Shown here: piece after piece, positions 50,788-52,305 of the stretch | Numbering within the stretch: the stretch's first letter is position 1 | Layout: each line of letters starts with the position of its first letter | Origin: an uncultured Prevotellaceae bacterium | GTDB taxonomy: Bacteria > Bacteroidota > Bacteroidia > Bacteroidales > Bacteroidaceae | NCBI GenBank assembly: GCA_902774815.1 | Contig: CACYJV010000023.1 | Span: forward strand, 1 to 52,305 | Direction: 5' to 3' | DNA length: 52,305 nucleotides | Made by a program: the position numbers and the translations under genes | Notes under the pieces: generated by a model | The model's database searches: none | Seen by the model: the letters and a program-made list of their open reading frames with translations, nothing else | Told to the model about the DNA's origin: nothing

Positions 50788-50917
50788 AGCATTGCTCTAT
50801 ACTTTCCAAAGCATAGCTTCATTTCCTCCAAAGCATAGCTTTATAACCTTCAATGCAGTGCTTTACACCCTCTAAAGCAGTGCCTTTTATCATAAAAAGT
50901 AGTGATGCATAGCACAT
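50786..50917. repeat. 22-bp-period degenerate array C (six units), starting in the gldH stop codon
   Basis: Units begin at 50786, 50808, 50830, 50852, 50874 and 50896, exactly 22 bp apart. The first five share AAAGCAT/AAAGCAG followed by (A/T)GCTTT or close variants. The first unit overlaps the gldH TAA, and the sixth merges into the terminator stem. There is no ORF. It belongs to the same family as arrays A and B. Confidence 0.85.
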
Positions 50918-50933
50918 AACGCTATGCATCACT
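50901..50933. terminator. Bidirectional terminator, gldH / porT
   Basis: AGTGATGCATAGC (50901-50913) pairs perfectly with GCTATGCATCACT (50921-50933) around a 7-nt loop. A TTTTT tract lies just beyond it on the minus strand and TATTGTTTT on the plus. Confidence 0.88.
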
Positions 50934-50977
50934 TATTGTTTTCATAACCTAAACTATATGCAGGCGACGAAAAGAGA

Positions 50978-51769
50978 TTATTCGAAGTAGAAGGTCAGGG
51001 TGACCATCTTCGAAGTTGCCTTGGAAACACTATTGGAGAAAGCCCGTAAGTTGACGTCGCGCAGGCGATCGGCATGCTTATGGTCAAGGCAATCGGTAAG
51101 TCCAAACATGAATTTCAGTTCTGGACGGAGCTTGAAGAAGGGCAGATAGAAGTCGCAACCGGCACCGATTTCAAAGAAAAGGTCGGTGCGCTTCAGCTTC
51201 AAGATGTCGCTTTCGCCACCAGAAAGGTTAATCATCGGATTGAGTCCCACCAGCGCATAGGGACGAACATTGCCGTTTCGCTTCGATGCAGCTATGAGGT
51301 CGAGGGCACAGGTGATGTAGGCGGTTTTGATATTCTGGATACGCTCGTTCATCAAGCGCCCCGATGGTTGCTCGTCTTCGTCGTTTACATCTGCGGGGTC
51401 AGTGCCATAGGTAGGTGTATAGTCGTAGAACGAAACGTGGCGCACACCAAAGTACATGGCAGGAGCCACACGGAACTGGAAATATTCGTGCAAACGGAAC
51501 TCTCCAAGCACACCCACAAGGAAGCCGCCGTCCCATCGGTCCTGATCACAGGTGATGAGACGCGTCGTCGTCGAACCATCCTCGTTCTCAATGACCTGCG
51601 GACCGACGTTCATCAACTCCAAATCCTGCACATGAGTACCCACAAACAAGCCAAGATGGAACGGGCGCAAGTCGGTATAGGGACGGTTCTGCACCGTCCT
51701 CCCTTGCTGCGCCGTAGCCGACTGCAAGGCTATGAGCACAACAACCATGAGGAAAAATAGTCTCTTCAT
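50978..51769 (-). CDS. porT: PorT-like outer-membrane beta-barrel (T9SS)
   Basis: The 263-residue protein has a signal peptide (to about 20) and a small outer-membrane beta-barrel pattern: alternating strands such as RPFHLGLFVGTHVQDLEL and a C-terminal strand VTLTFYFE ending in an aromatic/charged pair. The N-terminal segment and GTHVQDLEL match what I recall of PorT, a membrane component needed for type IX secretion. Converges with gldH across a shared terminator. No consensus promoter was found in the upstream AT-rich stretch. The PorT name is probable, not certain; other OmpW/OmpA-like barrels are possible. Confidence 0.8.
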   Translation of the reverse strand: MKRLFFLMVVVLIALQSATAQQGRTVQNRPYTDLRPFHLGLFVGTHVQDLELMNVGPQVIENEDGSTTTRLITCDQDRWDGGFLVGVLGEFRLHEYFQFRVAPAMYFGVRHVSFYDYTPTYGTDPADVNDEDEQPSGRLMNERIQNIKTAYITCALDLIAASKRNGNVRPYALVGLNPMINLSGGESDILKLKRTDLFFEIGAGCDFYLPFFKLRPELKFMFGLTDCLDHKHADRLRDVNLRAFSNSVSKATSKMVTLTFYFE

Positions 51770-51897
51770 TTTTACTTTATAACGCAGAAAACGTCACATT
51801 ATTGCATAAACCTCAAAAACTCATTCCAAAAACGTTAAAAAATGTATAATCAAAGAAAAAGCTCTCATCATTTTTAGGTATATAAGAATAAAAAACG

Positions 51898-51905
51898 TAT
51901 CTTTG
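51898..51905 (+). promoter_or_regulatory. Ferredoxin gene promoter (TAtcTTTG)
   Basis: TATCTTTG begins an about 80-nt leader to the ferredoxin ATG at 51991. The leader contains a small hairpin (CGGCctaacGCCG). Confidence 0.65.
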
Positions 51906-51990
51906 CACCACCAAAAAGGAGGAAAAACGGCCTAACGCCGCACCTTGAAACAGTAAACAATAGTATTAACACTTTAATCTAGAAAACATT

Positions 51991-52158
51991 ATGGCATACG
52001 TAATTGGAGAAGACTGCATTGCTTGCGGTACATGTATTGGCGAGTGCCCCGTTGAGGCTATCTCTGAGGGCGACATCTATTCGATCGATCCCGATCTCTG
52101 CACAGAGTGCGGCACATGCGCAAGCGTTTGCCCGAACGAGGCCATCAGCCTGCCCTAA
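51991..52158 (+). CDS. 2[4Fe-4S] ferredoxin
   Basis: The 55-residue protein carries two classic cluster motifs, CIACGTCIGECP (about 9-20) and CTECGTCASVCP (about 37-48), each CxxCxxCxxxCP. The spacing matches clostridial-type bacterial ferredoxins. It is a low-potential electron carrier for 2-oxoacid:ferredoxin oxidoreductases, hydrogenase or Rnf. IorA in this window lacks its own ferredoxin domain, so this or a similar protein could serve it; the link is inferred. It has its own promoter and a strong terminator and is transcribed alone. Confidence 0.95.
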   Translation: MAYVIGEDCIACGTCIGECPVEAISEGDIYSIDPDLCTECGTCASVCPNEAISLP

Positions 52159-52206
52159 GGACAAACTACAACCGCAGGGACGCGGTCTCCGCGTTCTTCA
52201 AACAAC

Positions 52207-52241
52207 GAGGGTGTGTCAAAATAGGCACATCCTCTTTTTTT
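52207..52241 (+). terminator. Ferredoxin terminator
   Basis: GAGGGTGTGTC pairs with GGCACATCCTC (two G-T pairs) with a 6-nt loop, followed by seven T. It lies 48 nt after the ferredoxin stop. Confidence 0.88.
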
Positions 52242-52245
52242 ATCG

Positions 52246-52277
52246 CAAAGCCCCGACTTTCTCAAGCCAGGGCTTTG
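52246..52277. terminator. Second hairpin after the ferredoxin gene
   Basis: CAAAGCCC (52246-52253) pairs with GGGCTTTG (52270-52277) around 16 nt. There is no clear T-tract on the plus side. It may stop minus-strand transcription from beyond the window. Its 3' arm supplies the TTTG of the next promoter. Confidence 0.5.
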
Positions 52278-52304
52278 TTATGTCCAAGTTTTTTTGTACC
52301 TTTG
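52274..52304 (+). promoter_or_regulatory. Promoter of a gene beyond the window (TTTG-N19-TAccTTTG)
   Basis: TTTG (52274-52277), 19 nt, then TACCTTTG (52297-52304) in consensus spacing. The gene it drives lies past the right edge. Confidence 0.75.
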
Positions 52305-52305
52305 G

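Overview
The window looks like a chromosome segment of a Bacteroidales bacterium, most likely a gut or rumen Prevotellaceae member (taxon inferred, not proven). Evidence: many start regions carry the Bacteroidetes promoter pattern TTTG-N19-TAnnTTTG and few show Shine-Dalgarno sequences. The gene set is also typical: PorX, PorT and GldH, a T9SS-sorted secreted enzyme, a FeoA-FeoB fusion, RicT, a DUF4834-like protein and a xylose operon.

Layout. 1-2.6 kb is the right end of an integrated element: a partial gene, a candidate small RNA, and a tight HTH / tyrosine integrase / hypothetical operon ending beside tRNA-Lys(UUU). 2.7-16 kb is housekeeping: AI-2E-family exporter, tdk, rsmI, a coiled-coil lipoprotein, tadA, YraN-birA-pyrH, phosphatidylethanolamine synthesis (psd-pssA), a Fur-family regulator divergent from dnaE, and trxA. 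16.2-20.3 kb holds a TonB receptor overlapping a small TPR-like secreted protein, plus a membrane LytTR regulator. 20.4-26.6 kb has tsaE-porX, an aminotransferase and iorAB. 26.9-32.4 kb is the xylose operon xylE-xylB-xylA with a GH43 enzyme. 32.7-37.3 kb is metal transport (FeoAB, a His-rich P1B ATPase). 37.6-46.7 kb is secreted carbohydrate breakdown: a GH105-GH106 fusion, a GH2 enzyme and a multidomain GH128-like protein with a T9SS tail. 46.9-50.8 kb is metF-holB-ricT-gldH, then PorT and a 2[4Fe-4S] ferredoxin.

How the genes work together. PorX (regulator) and PorT (translocon) support the type IX secretion system that the 936-residue GH128-like protein needs. Xylose released by the GH43 enzyme would feed XylE/XylA/XylB, while the GH105-GH106 and GH2 enzymes point to rhamnogalacturonan side-chain use. 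The stand-alone ferredoxin could serve IorAB, whose alpha subunit lacks the usual ferredoxin tail.

The most unusual structure is repetitive and lies outside the gene annotation. Three intergenic arrays (16065-16196, 26685-26794, 50786-50917) share an exact 22-bp period and a near-palindromic core AAAGCATTGCTTT. A second, GC-rich repeat appears to have been translated into the N-terminus of TsaE, the FeoA-FeoB linker and the GldH leader. An 89-bp tandem duplication carries copies of the tadA promoter. Three genes have promoter boxes exactly 4 nt before the ATG, suggesting leaderless mRNAs.
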